A stretch of 64,000 nt of DNA, from the NCBI RefSeq assembly GCF_000473225.1, contig NZ_KI421509.1, positions 3,593,421 to 3,657,420 on the forward strand, written 5' to 3'. The stretch is from Sedimentitalea nanhaiensis DSM 24252. GTDB taxonomy: Bacteria; Pseudomonadota; Alphaproteobacteria; Rhodobacterales; Rhodobacteraceae. The notes beneath the pieces were generated by a model that worked only from the letters and a program-made list of their open reading frames with translations, did not search any database and was not told the DNA's origin. The translations under genes were made by a program, and so were the position numbers. Positions 44,021-52,589 of the stretch are shown here, piece by piece (position 1 is the stretch's first letter; the number at the start of each line of letters is the position of its first letter).

Positions 44021-44056
44021 TCACGGAAATTGACGTTTTTTGCCTCGTTTCCGTGA
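44021..44056. promoter_or_regulatory. Inverted repeat upstream of repA (operator candidate)
   Basis: A perfect 9-bp inverted repeat, TCACGGAAA ... TTTCCGTGA, spaced by 18 bases, lies 40 bases upstream of the repA start. Its position suits RepA/RepB autoregulation. It does not match the parS palindromes. Confidence 0.5.
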
Positions 44057-44233
44057 CTATTGGCGCAAGAGTCGGATTCGCGCAAGGTTTTTCCACATCT
44101 AGTGGGCGGGTCGTCACCGAACACAAGGCTGTTAGGCTTCCTGCTGCATGGTGTAACGCACCGCATCTCACGAAAAGGGACAGGGGAGAACTCTTGTCGG
44201 AGGGCTCCAGCATGGCTTTGAGCGCACCAGAGC

Positions 44234-44262
44234 TTGCCTTTTGGCAGTTCTGGATATACATT
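44234..44262 (+). promoter_or_regulatory. Candidate vapBC promoter
   Basis: TTGCCT (44234-44239) and TACATT (44257-44262), spaced by 17 bases, lie 32 bases before the vapB start. An imperfect match to the sigma-70 consensus. Confidence 0.4.
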
Positions 44263-44294
44263 ATTGGATGTTTATCCATGCATGAGAGGACAAG

Positions 44295-44522
44295 ATGCAA
44301 GTTGCCAAATGGGGAAACTCCCTTGCCGTCCGGCTACCCGCGGATCTTGTGAGAGAACTCGGCTTAAAGGAAGGCGATCAGGTCGACCTGGTAAAGGACG
44401 ATGGAACCATTCTTGTGAGACGCCAACCTCGCGCCGATGAAGTTCTACAAGGGCTAAGGCGGTTTCGCGGAAAACTGCCCAAGGACGCGCGTCTAAGCCG
44501 CGACGCCGCGCATGAGCGCTGA
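44295..44522 (+). CDS. vapB: VapB-type antitoxin (AbrB/MazE fold)
   Basis: A 75-residue swapped-hairpin DNA-binding antitoxin: MQVAKWGNSLAVRLPADLVR at the start, then ELGLKEGDQVDL. The C-terminal tail would bind and block VapC. The start has AGAGG six bases upstream. It overlaps vapC by 11 bases, the usual coupling. VapBC pairs stabilise plasmids by post-segregational growth arrest. It lies next to repABC, a typical plasmid-core location. Confidence 0.9.
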   Translation: MQVAKWGNSLAVRLPADLVRELGLKEGDQVDLVKDDGTILVRRQPRADEVLQGLRRFRGKLPKDARLSRDAAHER

Positions 44523-44907
44523 ATTCGCAGACACGAATGTTGTGCTCTACCTGCTCGACGATGGTCCAAAGGCTGAGAGGGCGGAGGAAATTCTGGGGCA
44601 GGGACCCCGGATCAGCGTTCAGGTCCTGAACGAAGCGATGGTAAATTGCCGACGGAAAGCTGGTCTCAGTTGGGAAGATACCGGAGCGTTTCTTGAGGGT
44701 ATTAAGTCCTTATGCCCTGTCGAGGACCTCACGATTCAAACACATCAAGTGGGTCGCGCGTTGGCAGCGAAGTACCAGTTATCGGTCTATGACTCGATGA
44801 TCGTGTCTGCCGCGCTGATCGCTGGGTGCACGACGTTATGGACTGAGGACATGCACGACGGATTGCTGGTCGAAGATCGGCTGCGCGTCGTCAATCCATT
44901 TGCCTGA
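44512..44907 (+). CDS. vapC: VapC-type PIN-domain toxin
   Basis: A 131-residue PIN ribonuclease. The acidic residues are present: Asp in FADTNVVLYLL (about 5-15), Glu in VLNEAMVNC (about 37-45), Asp in YDSMIVSAALIAGC (about 91-104) and Asp in LWTEDMHDG (about 108-116). VapC toxins cut tRNA or rRNA. It follows vapB with overlap. Its 3' end overlaps the 3' end of the convergent recombinase gene by 17 bases. Confidence 0.92.
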   Translation: MSAEFADTNVVLYLLDDGPKAERAEEILGQGPRISVQVLNEAMVNCRRKAGLSWEDTGAFLEGIKSLCPVEDLTIQTHQVGRALAAKYQLSVYDSMIVSAALIAGCTTLWTEDMHDGLLVEDRLRVVNPFA

Positions 44908-45787
44908 CCAGCAACCCAAGTCGCTCCGCCCGTTCCAACAGCATCCTGACGGAGGACGGTTGCCAGCTTGTACGTCCCCGTGGAGTCCGCTCACGCATGG
45001 ATTCCAATCGGTCGCAGATCGCCTGTAGCGTGATATCGGGGTCCGAACCTTTGATGGCCGCCACGATGGCAGGCAGGCGATCGTCGGTTTCGCGGCGTCC
45101 GGCGCGGCCAAGCACTTCATCGGGCAGAAACCCGTCGCGCACATATGCCTTTACGGCGCGAAGCAAGCGGCTTTGCGTCCAGCGTCGATCATGGGGCAGG
45201 GGGCCATTGATAATCTGCAAGACGTCTTCCCAAGCCATATCGGGGCGCAAGCGGCGCACATGGGGTACCCAATCCTGCGCGGTCTCGTTCAGGCGCTCCA
45301 TGTAGCCGTCCTGTCGCGCCAGCCGCACCTTGCGCAGCGCGACGGGATCCTTGGCGCTTAGCCCAGGATTGCCACCAACGCGACCCTTGGCGCGCGCAGA
45401 GGCAAGCCCGGCCTTTGTGCGTTCGCGGATCAGAGCGCGTTCGAACTCGGCTGCGGCGCCCAGAACCTGCAGCGTAAACTTGCCCTGCGGTGAGGACGTG
45501 TCGATCGGGTCTTGCAGGGAGCGGAAGAAGGCACCCTTCGCCTCCAGACTCTCGATCACCTCGAGAAGATGCGACAAGGACCGCGCAAGCCGGTCGATCC
45601 GCACGACGACCAGCGTGTCGCCGATCTGAACGCGTTCGAGAACGCGCGCAAGCACTGGCCGCGCGCGATTGCCGCCTGAGGCGTGTTCTTCGAAGATTTC
45701 GACGCATCCCGCGATTTGCAGGGCCTCAGACTGGGGCAGGGGTGTCTGATCCTCTGTCGATACGCGCGCATAGCCAATCAGGGGCAT
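44891..45787 (-). CDS. Serine recombinase (resolvase/invertase family)
   Basis: A 298-residue serine recombinase. The catalytic N-terminal domain has YARVSTEDQ with nucleophile Ser9 and VVRIDRLARSLSHLLEVI (about 58-75), then GAAAEFERALIRERTKAGLASARAKGRVGG, the long helix E and linker. The C-terminal 150 residues are longer than in small resolvases and carry extra helices (probable DNA-binding region). Start at 45787 gives the canonical MPLIGYARVS. Likely role: resolving plasmid multimers or moving a gene cassette. Direct repeats upstream (45794-45839) may be its sites. Confidence 0.88.
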   Translation of the reverse strand: MPLIGYARVSTEDQTPLPQSEALQIAGCVEIFEEHASGGNRARPVLARVLERVQIGDTLVVVRIDRLARSLSHLLEVIESLEAKGAFFRSLQDPIDTSSPQGKFTLQVLGAAAEFERALIRERTKAGLASARAKGRVGGNPGLSAKDPVALRKVRLARQDGYMERLNETAQDWVPHVRRLRPDMAWEDVLQIINGPLPHDRRWTQSRLLRAVKAYVRDGFLPDEVLGRAGRRETDDRLPAIVAAIKGSDPDITLQAICDRLESMRERTPRGRTSWQPSSVRMLLERAERLGLLVRQMD

Positions 45788-45793
45788 GAAATC

Positions 45794-45839
45794 CGGCCGT
45801 TTGCAATTTAAGATATCTCCAATAAACGACCGTTTGAAA
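45794..45839. repeat. 33-bp-spaced direct repeats beside the recombinase gene
   Basis: CGGCCGTTTGCAA (45794-45806) and CGACCGTTTGAAA (45827-45839) are near-identical 13-mers 33 bp apart, about three helical turns, directly upstream of the recombinase start. They suit binding by the recombinase or its regulator. Confidence 0.45.
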
Positions 45840-46013
45840 ACGAATGCAAGGGCGCTCTCTGTGGCCCTGCTCAACGTAAAGCCCTTGGTTTCTATGCAGC
45901 GAGCGCGATCAGAGAGCCCTCGTCGACCATCGCCTGTGCGTGCTATATAAGAAGCGTGGGTGCACTCTGACAAAACCCTTGGGTAAAATGCAAAACTCCA
46001 GTATTTTGCACAT

Positions 46014-47081
46014 ATGAAGCCTCAAGCACCTGCCTTTCATGATGAATCTGAAACTCTCTTCCTCGACGCTGAGGAGGTGGAACAGTCGCCCGAGGGCGAT
46101 CTTTGGTTCCTGCCCGGTCCCATGGAAGAGGAGCCGGATTATCTGCCCCCGGGACCACGGGCCGAGCCGCGTGAAGCCGAGGCCCTCGACGACTGGCGGA
46201 AAGCAGAAGCGGGTCATGCCGCGCAACTTGCCCGTGTGGCCGGTCGCGTCGGCGCGCTGGACGACCGGCTGAAGCGCGGCCCGGAAGGATGGCGGCACAG
46301 GTTAGCCCTGATCGAGGCTGCCGACCTCAGCTGGTTCGTGGGTGACCGCATCGGCCCGGATCGGCTGGCGCTCTGGATCTCAATGCGCATTTCCGGCCTG
46401 CAAGACGACACCGCGGCACTCGCGCGTGTTGGTTGGGCGCTGCGTCGTCTGACTGGGGGGCCAGGCCCAGAGGTGGACTTGTCTGCTTTTCTCGATCGCC
46501 GCGATCCCGAGAACATGGCAGATCAAGCCGAGGCCTTCGCGGATCGCGCGGGCGGTTGGCTGGATCTGATGGCACAAGCCGCCGATCTTCACCCTGTGAC
46601 CCGCGCCTGTGTGGGCTTTCACTTTTGGAGCCTCGCGGGCCTCGGACAGCAGGGCGATCGAATGGAAGCGGCAATCACCGCTGTGCGGATCGCGGCCACC
46701 GAGGGCAAAGGCGCAGTCTTTGCGCCTCTGGCTATGGGTGGGGCAGGGGGGCTTCGCGCCGGTGGTCCGCCCGCGGACCGCCTGGCGCGCTGGCTTGACG
46801 GGATGGAGACGGCGTGTCTGACCGCGATGCGACACCTCGACGATATCGAGGCATGGTCAGCGAGGGCGGCAGCCGACATGACCTCGCTCTCGGGCAAGAC
46901 CCCACGCGCGTTGCGCGCCCTGCTGACCGAATGGCCCCTAGTCTCCGCTCCGATGGCTGAGACCCTTACAGACTCGAGCCGCGCCGCGGTCCAGCGTAAC
47001 CTCGCCTGGATGGAAGCGCGGGGTCTGGTCCGAGAGCTAACCGGGCAAGGACGCTATCGGATGTGGCGCACCACGAACTGA
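46014..47081 (+). CDS. DUF1403 protein
   Basis: A 355-residue, largely helical protein with DLSWFVGDRIGPDRLALWISMRISGLQDD (about 103-131), a DUF1403 hallmark, and a C-terminal winged-helix-like end (SSRAAVQRNLAWMEARGLVRELTGQGRYRMW). DUF1403 genes are frequent on Rhodobacterales and rhizobial plasmids beside recombinases; function unknown. The last 50 residues look like a DNA-binding or FiC-type regulator domain. It is divergent from the recombinase gene, with 226 bp between. Confidence 0.78.
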   Translation: MKPQAPAFHDESETLFLDAEEVEQSPEGDLWFLPGPMEEEPDYLPPGPRAEPREAEALDDWRKAEAGHAAQLARVAGRVGALDDRLKRGPEGWRHRLALIEAADLSWFVGDRIGPDRLALWISMRISGLQDDTAALARVGWALRRLTGGPGPEVDLSAFLDRRDPENMADQAEAFADRAGGWLDLMAQAADLHPVTRACVGFHFWSLAGLGQQGDRMEAAITAVRIAATEGKGAVFAPLAMGGAGGLRAGGPPADRLARWLDGMETACLTAMRHLDDIEAWSARAAADMTSLSGKTPRALRALLTEWPLVSAPMAETLTDSSRAAVQRNLAWMEARGLVRELTGQGRYRMWRTTN

Positions 47082-47318
47082 AGGCCGCAGAAGACTTCGC
47101 CGATTTTGCTGGCGGCCAAGGTGACCTTCATAACTCGCGCGCCAGTAGGGCGTGAAGAAACCCGTATGCAGTTAATGCATTTGTTGCACCCAGTTAACGT
47201 GACATCACCGTTGAATGTGTTATGATCCGCGAGAAAGACTTCAGAGGGGCGTGGATCGCGCAACCCCAAGCGCTTTGCTCTCGCCCTTTGCTGCCTGCCT
47301 TATACGGGAGGACACATC
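47082..47318. other. Intergenic region
   Basis: About 240 bp between DUF1403 and the GAF-Fis regulator gene, likely holding the regulator promoter. TTAATGCATTTGTTGCA (47174-47190) is a short AT-rich part. No firm site. Confidence 0.4.
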
Positions 47319-48275
47319 ATGCGACGGGAGGCGCATCATGTAGAGAAGGTGATCCGCGTGGTCGAATCCGGGTCGGACGCGGCGCGTTCGCCTCTGGCGG
47401 CATCTTGGCGGCGCTCGATGGAGCATCACGGTCTTGATCCCGCCAATGACAAAGCGCCTTATCTGATCGAATGCAGCGAACTGGCTCGACGCCGGGACGA
47501 ACTCGGAAGACTCCTCGCAATGGCGACGCCGAAGCTGGATGAGCTTTTCGCGCTTGTCGGCGCCTCGGGCTGCGGGGTTCTGTTGACCGATGCAACCGGG
47601 ATCGTGCTCGACCTCAGATGCGCCGATGCGGATGCAGCAACCTTTCGCAACTGGGGTCTTCACCCCGGTGCCGACTGGAGCGAGGCGCACGAGGGCACGA
47701 ACGGGATCGGCACCTGCCTGGCCGAAAAGCGCCGGATCACCATCCATCGCGAGGATCATTTTTTCGCGCGGAACACGGCCCTCAGCTGCATGGATGCGCC
47801 AATCTTCGGGGCGGATGGACACATTCTTGCGGCACTCGATGTCTCATCAGCGCGCGTTGACGAGACCGAAGGCTTCAACCGGCTGTTGTCTAACACGGTG
47901 TCCCAGTACGCTCAGGTCATCGAGAACTGTCATTTCAGATCGTCCTTCCCCAATGCGCGGATAATCATGGCAGGCCCGGACGGGATCGATGCAACAGCCC
48001 TATTGGCCGTGGACGGAGATGATCTGGTGATCGGTGCTACCCGTACCGCGCGCCGCATGTTCGGGCTTGAGCCGACTGGACAGATCAAACCCCGTCCGAC
48101 AGTGGACCTTTTTGGTCGGGACGACGGCCCCACGGGCTTCAAGAAGGCTGAACGGGCTGCGGTTGTCCGCGCACTGGTCCGCGCAGATGGCAACGTCTCG
48201 CAGGCGGCACGGATGCTCGGGATCGGACGCGCCACGCTCTATCGGCAGATGCGCCGGCTCGGAATCGAAAGGTAA
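47319..48275 (+). CDS. GAF-Fis transcription regulator (AcoR-like without the AAA domain)
   Basis: A 318-residue regulator. Residues about 1-190 match the AcoR sensor part with a GAF domain (SGCGVLLTDATGIVLDLRCAD; HEGTNGIGTCLAEKRRITI, about 126-144); the last 45 residues form a Fis-type helix-turn-helix (NVSQAARMLGIGRATLYRQM). The sigma-54-contacting AAA domain of AcoR is missing, so it should act without sigma-54 remodelling. It lies 134 bp upstream of an aldehyde and an alcohol dehydrogenase gene and probably controls them in response to an alcohol or aldehyde. GGGAGG precedes the ATG. Confidence 0.85.
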   Translation: MRREAHHVEKVIRVVESGSDAARSPLAASWRRSMEHHGLDPANDKAPYLIECSELARRRDELGRLLAMATPKLDELFALVGASGCGVLLTDATGIVLDLRCADADAATFRNWGLHPGADWSEAHEGTNGIGTCLAEKRRITIHREDHFFARNTALSCMDAPIFGADGHILAALDVSSARVDETEGFNRLLSNTVSQYAQVIENCHFRSSFPNARIIMAGPDGIDATALLAVDGDDLVIGATRTARRMFGLEPTGQIKPRPTVDLFGRDDGPTGFKKAERAAVVRALVRADGNVSQAARMLGIGRATLYRQMRRLGIER

Positions 48276-48286
48276 GACCGGCCAGC

Positions 48287-48304
48287 TGTCTCACTGCTGA
48301 GACA
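48287..48304. promoter_or_regulatory. Operator candidate TGTCTCA-N4-TGAGACA
   Basis: A perfect 7-bp inverted repeat around CTGC, in the gap between the GAF-Fis regulator gene and the aldehyde dehydrogenase gene. Fis-type regulators bind such short dyads. Likely binding site of the regulator encoded just upstream. Confidence 0.6.
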
Positions 48305-48408
48305 CAGCGGCCCATCAGCCATACTTGGCTCTATTCGCCCCCCAATACCTCTGTGGCATGCTGATATCGGACCGGGAGGAGGTTCCGGTCAATCAACGGA
48401 GGAAAACC

Positions 48409-49929
48409 ATGAACGAGATGAGCAAACCCGAAAGCGTCCGTGTCTCGCCCTTCAGGGACCGGTACGACAACTTCATCGGCGGCAAATTCGTTGCCCCGGT
48501 TGACGGCGCCTATTTCGACAATGTAACCCCGATCAACGGGCAGACAGTCTGTCAGGTCGCGAGATCAGGTCCTGCCGACGTGGAACTGGCACTCGACGCC
48601 GCGCACGCCGCAAAGGCGCAATGGGGGGCCACGTCCGCAACGGAGCGGGCGACCATAATTCTCAAGATCGCGGACCGGCTGGAGGAAAATCTCGATCTTC
48701 TGGCTCGGGCCGAAACCTGGGACAATGGTAAACCGATCCGCGAGACGACGGCCGCCGATATTCCACTTGCGATCGACCATTTCCGGTATTTCGCCGGGGT
48801 ATTGCGGGCGCAGGAAGGCACCATGTCCCAGATCGATGCGGACACTGTGGCCTATCACTACCATGAGCCTCTCGGCGTGGTCGGCCAGATCATCCCGTGG
48901 AACTTCTCGATCCTGATGGCCGCCTGGAAGCTGGCCCCGGCCTTGGCGGCGGGTAACTGCATCGTGCTGAAACCCGCGGAGCAGACCCCCGCAGCAATCC
49001 TGGTGCTGGCCGAACTGATCGCGGACCTGCTGCCTGACGGCGTGCTGAACGTCGTCAACGGCTACGGTGCCGAGGTCGGCGGGGCGCTGGCCGAAAGCCC
49101 GCGCATCGCCAAGATCGCTTTTACCGGCTCGACCGAGACCGGCCGCAAGATCATGCAGGCCGCGACCAAGAACCTGATCCCGGTGACGCTGGAACTCGGC
49201 GGCAAGTCGCCCAACGTCTTCTTCTCGGATATCATGGCCGAGGACGACGCGTTTCTCGACAAGGCGGTCGAGGGTTTCGTGCTGTTCGCGTTTAACCAGG
49301 GCGAAGTCTGCACCTGCCCCAGCCGTGCTCTGATCCAGGAAGACATCTACGAGGACTTCATCGAACGCTGCATCGCGCGGGTGAAAGCCATCAAACAGGG
49401 TGATCCGCGCGACATGAAGACCATGGTCGGCGCTCAGGCCAGCGAGGAGCAGCGTGACAAGATCATGTCCTACTTCACCATAGGTGTCGAAGAGGGGGCC
49501 GAGGTGCTGACAGGTGGCGGTATGGCCGCCGTTTCGGACGACATAGCAGGCGGCTTCTACATCCAGCCCACGATCCTGAAGGGTCACAACAAGATGCGCG
49601 TCTTCCAGGAGGAAATCTTCGGCCCTGTCGTGTCGGTCACAACCTTCAAGGACGAAGCCGAGGCCTTGGCGCTGGCCAACGACACCATGTACGGCTTGGG
49701 TGCCGGTGTCTGGAGCCGAGACGCCAACCGCTGCTACCGCATGGGCCGCGGGATCGAGGCGGGCCGTGTCTGGGTCAACAACTATCACGCCTATCCCGCC
49801 CATGCTGCTTTCGGCGGATACAAGCAATCGGGGATTGGGCGTGAGAACCACAAGATGATGCTCGACCATTATCAGCAGACCAAGAACATGCTGGTCAGCT
49901 ACAACCCAAACAAGCTTGGTTTTTTCTAA
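48409..49929 (+). CDS. NAD(P)-dependent aldehyde dehydrogenase (ExaC/AldA-like)
   Basis: A 506-residue aldehyde dehydrogenase. It shows the N-terminal [12 protein letters not shown], the NAD site [29 protein letters not shown] with the general-base Glu and the catalytic Cys in [10 protein letters not shown] (about 299-308), plus the C-terminal [14 protein letters not shown]. Closest in style to acetaldehyde dehydrogenases of ethanol-type oxidation. The start at 48409 has GGAGGAAAACC directly upstream, preferred over in-frame 48325. Probably operonic with the alcohol dehydrogenase 13 bp downstream. Confidence 0.92.
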   Translation: MNEMSKPESVRVSPFRDRYDNFIGGKFVAPVDGAYFDNVTPINGQTVCQVARSGPADVELALDAAHAAKAQWGATSATERATIILKIADRLEENLDLLARAETWDNGKPIRETTAADIPLAIDHFRYFAGVLRAQEGTMSQIDADTVAYHYHEPLGVVGQIIPWNFSILMAAWKLAPALAAGNCIVLKPAEQTPAAILVLAELIADLLPDGVLNVVNGYGAEVGGALAESPRIAKIAFTGSTETGRKIMQAATKNLIPVTLELGGKSPNVFFSDIMAEDDAFLDKAVEGFVLFAFNQGEVCTCPSRALIQEDIYEDFIERCIARVKAIKQGDPRDMKTMVGAQASEEQRDKIMSYFTIGVEEGAEVLTGGGMAAVSDDIAGGFYIQPTILKGHNKMRVFQEEIFGPVVSVTTFKDEAEALALANDTMYGLGAGVWSRDANRCYRMGRGIEAGRVWVNNYHAYPAHAAFGGYKQSGIGRENHKMMLDHYQQTKNMLVSYNPNKLGFF

Positions 49930-49942
49930 GGGAGAAGAAAAG

Positions 49943-50977
49943 ATGTCAAAAACGATGAAAGCAGCCGTGGTCCGCGAATTCGGTGCGCCTCTCCGGATCG
50001 AGGAAGTACCCGTCCCCGAGGTCGAGCCCGGCATGATACAGGTCGCCATTCAGGCCTCCGGCGTGTGCCACACGGACCTGCACGCCGCCGAGGGTGATTG
50101 GCCCGTCAAGCCCAAGCCACCGTTCATTCCCGGCCACGAAGGGGTCGGATTTGTCTCGGCGGTGGGCAAGGGTGTGACCCACGTGAAAGAGGGCGACCGC
50201 GTCGGCGTACCGTGGCTCTATACCGCCTGCGGCCATTGCCGCCATTGCCTTGGCGGCTGGGAAACGCTATGCGAAAGCCAGCAGAACACCGGGTACTCGG
50301 TAAATGGCGGGTTTGCGGATTACGTTCTGGCCGATCCCAACTACATCGGCCACCTGCCCGACAATATCGGGTTCAACGAAATCGCGCCCGTTCTCTGCGC
50401 GGGGGTTACTGTCTACAAGGGCCTCAAGATGACCGATGCCCGTCCGGGCGACACGATCGCCATCTCGGGCATCGGCGGGCTCGGGCACATGGCTGTCCAA
50501 TACGCCGCCGCCATGGGTTTCGACGTGGTCGCGGTCGATATAGACGATGCCAAGCTCGACCTCGCCCGGCGGCTGGGAGCGAAGATCACCGTGAACGCCC
50601 GCACAAGCGAGGACCCGGCGGCCGAGGTCAAACGCGAAACAGGCGGGGGCGTTCAGGGCATCCTGGTGACGGCGGTCAGTGAAAAGGCCTTCGAGCAGGC
50701 CGTTGGCATGGTGGATCGCGGAGGCACGGTTGCGCTGAACGGCCTGCCGCCGGGTGACTTCCCGCTCAACATCTTCGGTATGGTGCTGAATGGGATCACC
50801 GTGCGCGGCTCCATCGTGGGCACGCGGCTCGATCTTCAGAAATCGCTCGATTTCGCGGGCGACGGCAAGGTGAAGGCGACCATCGAGACCGCGTCCCTGG
50901 ACGAGGTCAACACGATCTTCGACCGGATGAAGGCCGGCAAGATCGAAGGCCGGATGGTCATGGATCTCTCCGCCTGA
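49943..50977 (+). CDS. Zinc-dependent alcohol dehydrogenase (AdhP/AdhA-like)
   Basis: A 344-residue medium-chain dehydrogenase. It has catalytic-zinc Cys in GVCHTDLHAAEGDW and GHEGVGFV, structural zinc ligands CGHCRHCLGGWETLC (about 92-106), and the NAD fold GIGGLGHMAVQYAAAMG (about 172-188). It oxidises primary alcohols to aldehydes, which the neighbouring aldehyde dehydrogenase would turn into acids. GGGAG precedes the ATG at 49943. A hairpin follows the stop. Together the two enzymes form an alcohol-to-acid pathway under the GAF-Fis regulator. Confidence 0.93.
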   Translation: MSKTMKAAVVREFGAPLRIEEVPVPEVEPGMIQVAIQASGVCHTDLHAAEGDWPVKPKPPFIPGHEGVGFVSAVGKGVTHVKEGDRVGVPWLYTACGHCRHCLGGWETLCESQQNTGYSVNGGFADYVLADPNYIGHLPDNIGFNEIAPVLCAGVTVYKGLKMTDARPGDTIAISGIGGLGHMAVQYAAAMGFDVVAVDIDDAKLDLARRLGAKITVNARTSEDPAAEVKRETGGGVQGILVTAVSEKAFEQAVGMVDRGGTVALNGLPPGDFPLNIFGMVLNGITVRGSIVGTRLDLQKSLDFAGDGKVKATIETASLDEVNTIFDRMKAGKIEGRMVMDLSA

Positions 50978-50983
50978 TCTGAC

Positions 50984-51023
50984 CATAGCGGTCGGCCCGA
51001 GTTCTATCCGGCTGACCGCTATG
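50984..51023 (+). terminator. Hairpin after the alcohol dehydrogenase gene
   Basis: A perfect 10-bp inverted repeat, CATAGCGGTC ... GACCGCTATG, with a 20-base loop begins seven bases after the stop. A short T-rich stretch (GGTTTTCGG) follows. Probable terminator. Confidence 0.5.
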
Positions 51024-51068
51024 ATGCTGGTTTTCGGACACCATGTGCGACGTTTGGGTGACGCGGTT

Positions 51069-51224
51069 TCAGCGCGGCCAAGTCAATCTATGGCCGGCTA
51101 CAGGGAGTGTCATGAGCTCTGTGTATCTGGCCCGGTCGGCAACATAGATCGAGGACGCACTGATCCGTTCCGCGGTCGCGGTGACAGGAAACAACAGGGC
51201 GCAGACAGCAAGCCATTTCAACAT
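51069..51224 (-). CDS. Possible small secreted protein or gene remnant
   Basis: A 51-residue frame beginning MLKWLAVCALLFPVTATAER, which has a good signal-peptide shape with AxA cleavage (TATA-E), then about 30 residues. It lacks a clear ribosome site. It may be a short lipoprotein-like gene or the start of a gene cut off near the ISL3 element. Weak call. Confidence 0.3.
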   Translation of the reverse strand: MLKWLAVCALLFPVTATAERISASSIYVADRARYTELMTLPVAGHRLTWPR

Positions 51225-51385
51225 GAGGGATACGATCTGGTGGGTTGTCTGGCAACCTATCACAACCGGCAGTGGAGTGAATCACCCAAGCCAACGCAAC
51301 CGTTGCCCTCATTTCTTACGTGGATTCCGCCTTGCGGCAACACCTTGATAAGCTTGTGTCGCGTAGCCCTTAATTGGGCTCTGCC

Positions 51386-52587
51386 TCAATCTGTGTGGCG
51401 GAACGGTAGCATTCTCGCCCGCAACAATTCTGGACCGGCTCGACCGTACATGGCGCGTTTGAGCGTCTTCAGGCGATTGATCTGACCTTCTGCTTGGCCG
51501 TTGCTCCATGGCATCTCGATGGCGTTTTTGACTGCATCGAAGTCCCGGTTCAATGTGCGGGCAAAGCGCACGATGGGCGCCAGATCGGTTTCGATCGCGT
51601 TGTCGATCCATGCTGGGAGCGGGTCTGCTTGGCGGCTGCGCAGGATACCGTTGAACCGCATGGCGAGACTTCGCATCGTTGCGAAGGCGGGAGAACCGGC
51701 CTTGAGCGCGTCGACTTTCCGCGCTTGATCCGGGGTGAGCTTTCCGCGGGGTTTGATGCACAGCGCGGCTGCGATGACCGGGGAAATCGCGTGCCCCGTT
51801 TCCGGGTCCCGGACTGGCTTAAGGATTTCGTGCTCTACCTTGGAGTCGCTCCCTTGCTGTTCTGCTTTTCGCCAGCCCGCCAACAGACGCTGCAAATGCG
51901 ACTGACTCCCCTCGTAACCGCGCTCTCGGATCAGACGGAACAGGGCGCTGCCAGTTCGAATGCCCTCCTTCCAGCTTTGGCTCAGGAACTCTTCAAAGTA
52001 CCACGGCGATGTCGGCTTCAAAGCGGCCCGCCTGCGGTCCGGTGGTGTCTCGAACTGCAGCCATTTCGCGATGCTGCGACGCGGGAACCCTGTTCGCCGC
52101 CCGATCTCGCTGCATGAAAGCCCCTGATTTCGGAGCGCATGAATGGTGGCGAAAATCTCTTCCCGAGACGTCCTATGCGCCAGGCGTGACTTCAGAAGGC
52201 TGCCGGCTGCGGTGATGTTGTCGGCGTCGGACAGCAGCGCCCTGCCGGTCGCACGGCCGTGAAGGTTCATTTGCTCCTCGATGGCCTGCCGCAGGTTTTG
52301 TACGATATGGAACCGGTCAGCGACCTGCTTCGCCTGCGGTGCCCCTTGCCGTGCTGCCTGGGCGTAGAGACCGCAGCGATCTCTGCTGATCACTTCCACC
52401 TCGGGGTGTCGCTTCAGCCAGTTGGTGCAGCTGACGACATCTCGATCCTCAAGAATGTCGATCACCACGCGACGCTCCAGATCCACAATGATCGTGCCGT
52501 AGGTTTGCGATTTCCGCCAACTCCAGTCGTCGATCCCGATGACTGTCGGCGACTCGCCACTGTCTTGGGCACGGTTCTTCAGCTGCC
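51386..52587 (-). pseudogene. ISL3-like transposase, C-terminal fragment
   Basis: Matches the C-terminal 400 residues of the intact transposase at 62212-63828, including IGIDDWSWRKSQTYGTI and the end PWSNGQAEGQINRLKTLKRA. The reading frame has been cut at the TA into which IS630 inserted; it now starts inside the IS630 end and cannot make a full protein. Confidence 0.88.
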
Positions 52588-52589
52588 TA

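Noticed and set aside
48565-50049. 494-residue minus-strand frame across the two dehydrogenase genes
   Set aside because: Antisense shadow spanning two well-supported genes.
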